Assembly: GCA_016650185.1 (NCBI GenBank)
Contig: JAENWE010000044.1
Span: 1 to 23,262, forward strand
Length of the DNA stretch: 23,262 nt
From: Vicinamibacteria bacterium
Lineage (GTDB): Bacteria > Acidobacteriota > Vicinamibacteria > Fen-336 > JAGNNV01
Direction: 5' to 3'
Part shown: one piece after another, positions 23,108-23,262 of the stretch
Position numbering within the stretch: the first letter of the stretch is position 1
Layout: each line of letters starts with the position of its first letter
Notes under the pieces: model-generated
Told to the model about the DNA's origin: nothing
The model's database searches: none
Seen by the model: only the letters and a program-made list of their open reading frames with translations
Program-made: the position numbers and the translations under genes

Positions 23108-23131
23108 AAAAAACGGGCAGCCCCTAGCCCG
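23108..23131 (-). terminator. Rho-independent terminator, minus strand
   Basis: On the minus strand CGGGC-TAGGGGCT-GCCCG (23131-23114) forms a 5-bp GC stem with an 8-nt loop, followed immediately by six T (23113-23108). It would end a minus-strand transcript coming from beyond the right edge of the window; on the plus strand it lacks a T-run. Confidence 0.55.
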
Positions 23132-23262
23132 GACTATTCATGAGGAAATCTGCTACGACGTCCGATACCGCGCCACTGGCGGGCGTGCTCGCTCCTCGTC
23201 TTCTCACAGTATGTTCAATACTGTTGCGTCGCTCGTCACTGCGCTTGCCCGCCATTGACACG
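23132..23262. repeat. Nested inverted repeats at the window edge, possible edge of a mobile element
   Basis: An outer pair TGGCGGGC (23177-23184) / GCCCGCCA (23247-23254) encloses an inner pair ACAGTAT (23206-23212) / ATACTGT (23218-23224) with a 5-nt loop GTTCA. Just before it, GGACTATTCATGAGG (from 23131) is locally A/T-richer than its surroundings. No protein-coding frame here is convincing. The arrangement reminds me of the non-coding margin of an insertion sequence (IS1380-like ends came to mind), but no transposase is in the window. Confidence 0.35.

Noticed and set aside
23010..23258. 82-codon plus-strand frame over the end of the TonB gene and the right edge
   Set aside because: Begins inside the TonB coding sequence in another frame and then crosses inverted repeats; no similarity seen.
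1..23262. CRISPR arrays, tRNA or rRNA genes, toxin-antitoxin pairs, restriction or other defence genes
   Set aside because: No regularly spaced repeats, cloverleaf-like segments or recognisable defence domains were seen on either strand.

Overview
The window is GC-rich chromosomal DNA, roughly two-thirds G+C by eye, densely packed with genes and carrying no tRNA, rRNA, CRISPR array, phage gene or complete insertion sequence. The gene set points to a Gram-negative soil or sediment bacterium, most likely Acidobacteriota, with Myxococcota or a relative as the alternative. The main reasons are exported M18, M24 and M19 peptidases, an EF-G2-type GTPase, a protein resembling the MXAN_5187 C-terminal family, a TonB-type periplasmic protein and a divergent PilMNO-like set. 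The phylum is inferred from gene content only.

Layout. (1) 1-4513, minus strand: CorC-like membrane protein, FKBP-type prolyl isomerase lipoprotein, sucC, sucD and the 5' part of ndk. sucC and sucD overlap by 4 bp. (2) 4572-8607, minus strand: MATE transporter, GT-C-like polytopic protein and SAM methyltransferase, the last two overlapping by 4 bp. (3) 8679-12236, plus strand: GNAT protein, secreted M18 aminopeptidase and Tat-exported M24 peptidase. (4) 12248-15646, minus strand: three poorly characterised genes followed by purH, converging on region 3 through a hairpin that contains both stop codons. (5) 15705-16991, minus strand: exported M19 dipeptidase, preceded by a 227-bp spacer that may hold the worn C-terminus of an outer-membrane receptor. 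(6) 17219-19448, minus strand: a tight PilM-PilN-PilO/P-like cluster with 4-bp overlaps and a fused last gene. (7) 19682-23086, plus strand: EF-G2-type GTPase abutting a periplasmic protein with three TonB-C-like modules. (8) 23087-23262: non-coding, with a minus-strand terminator and nested inverted repeats that may mark the edge of a mobile element or repeat.

Functionally, sucCD, ndk and purH are housekeeping metabolism. The three exported peptidases form a peptide-scavenging theme. The pilus-like cluster would form the inner-membrane platform of a type IV pilus or type II secretion machine. The least explained parts are the fused pilus/secretion gene, the triple-module TonB protein coupled to EF-G2, and the exported protein before purH, which looks like a zinc phospholipase that has lost its ligands. 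I did not find a clearly new defence or mobile system.
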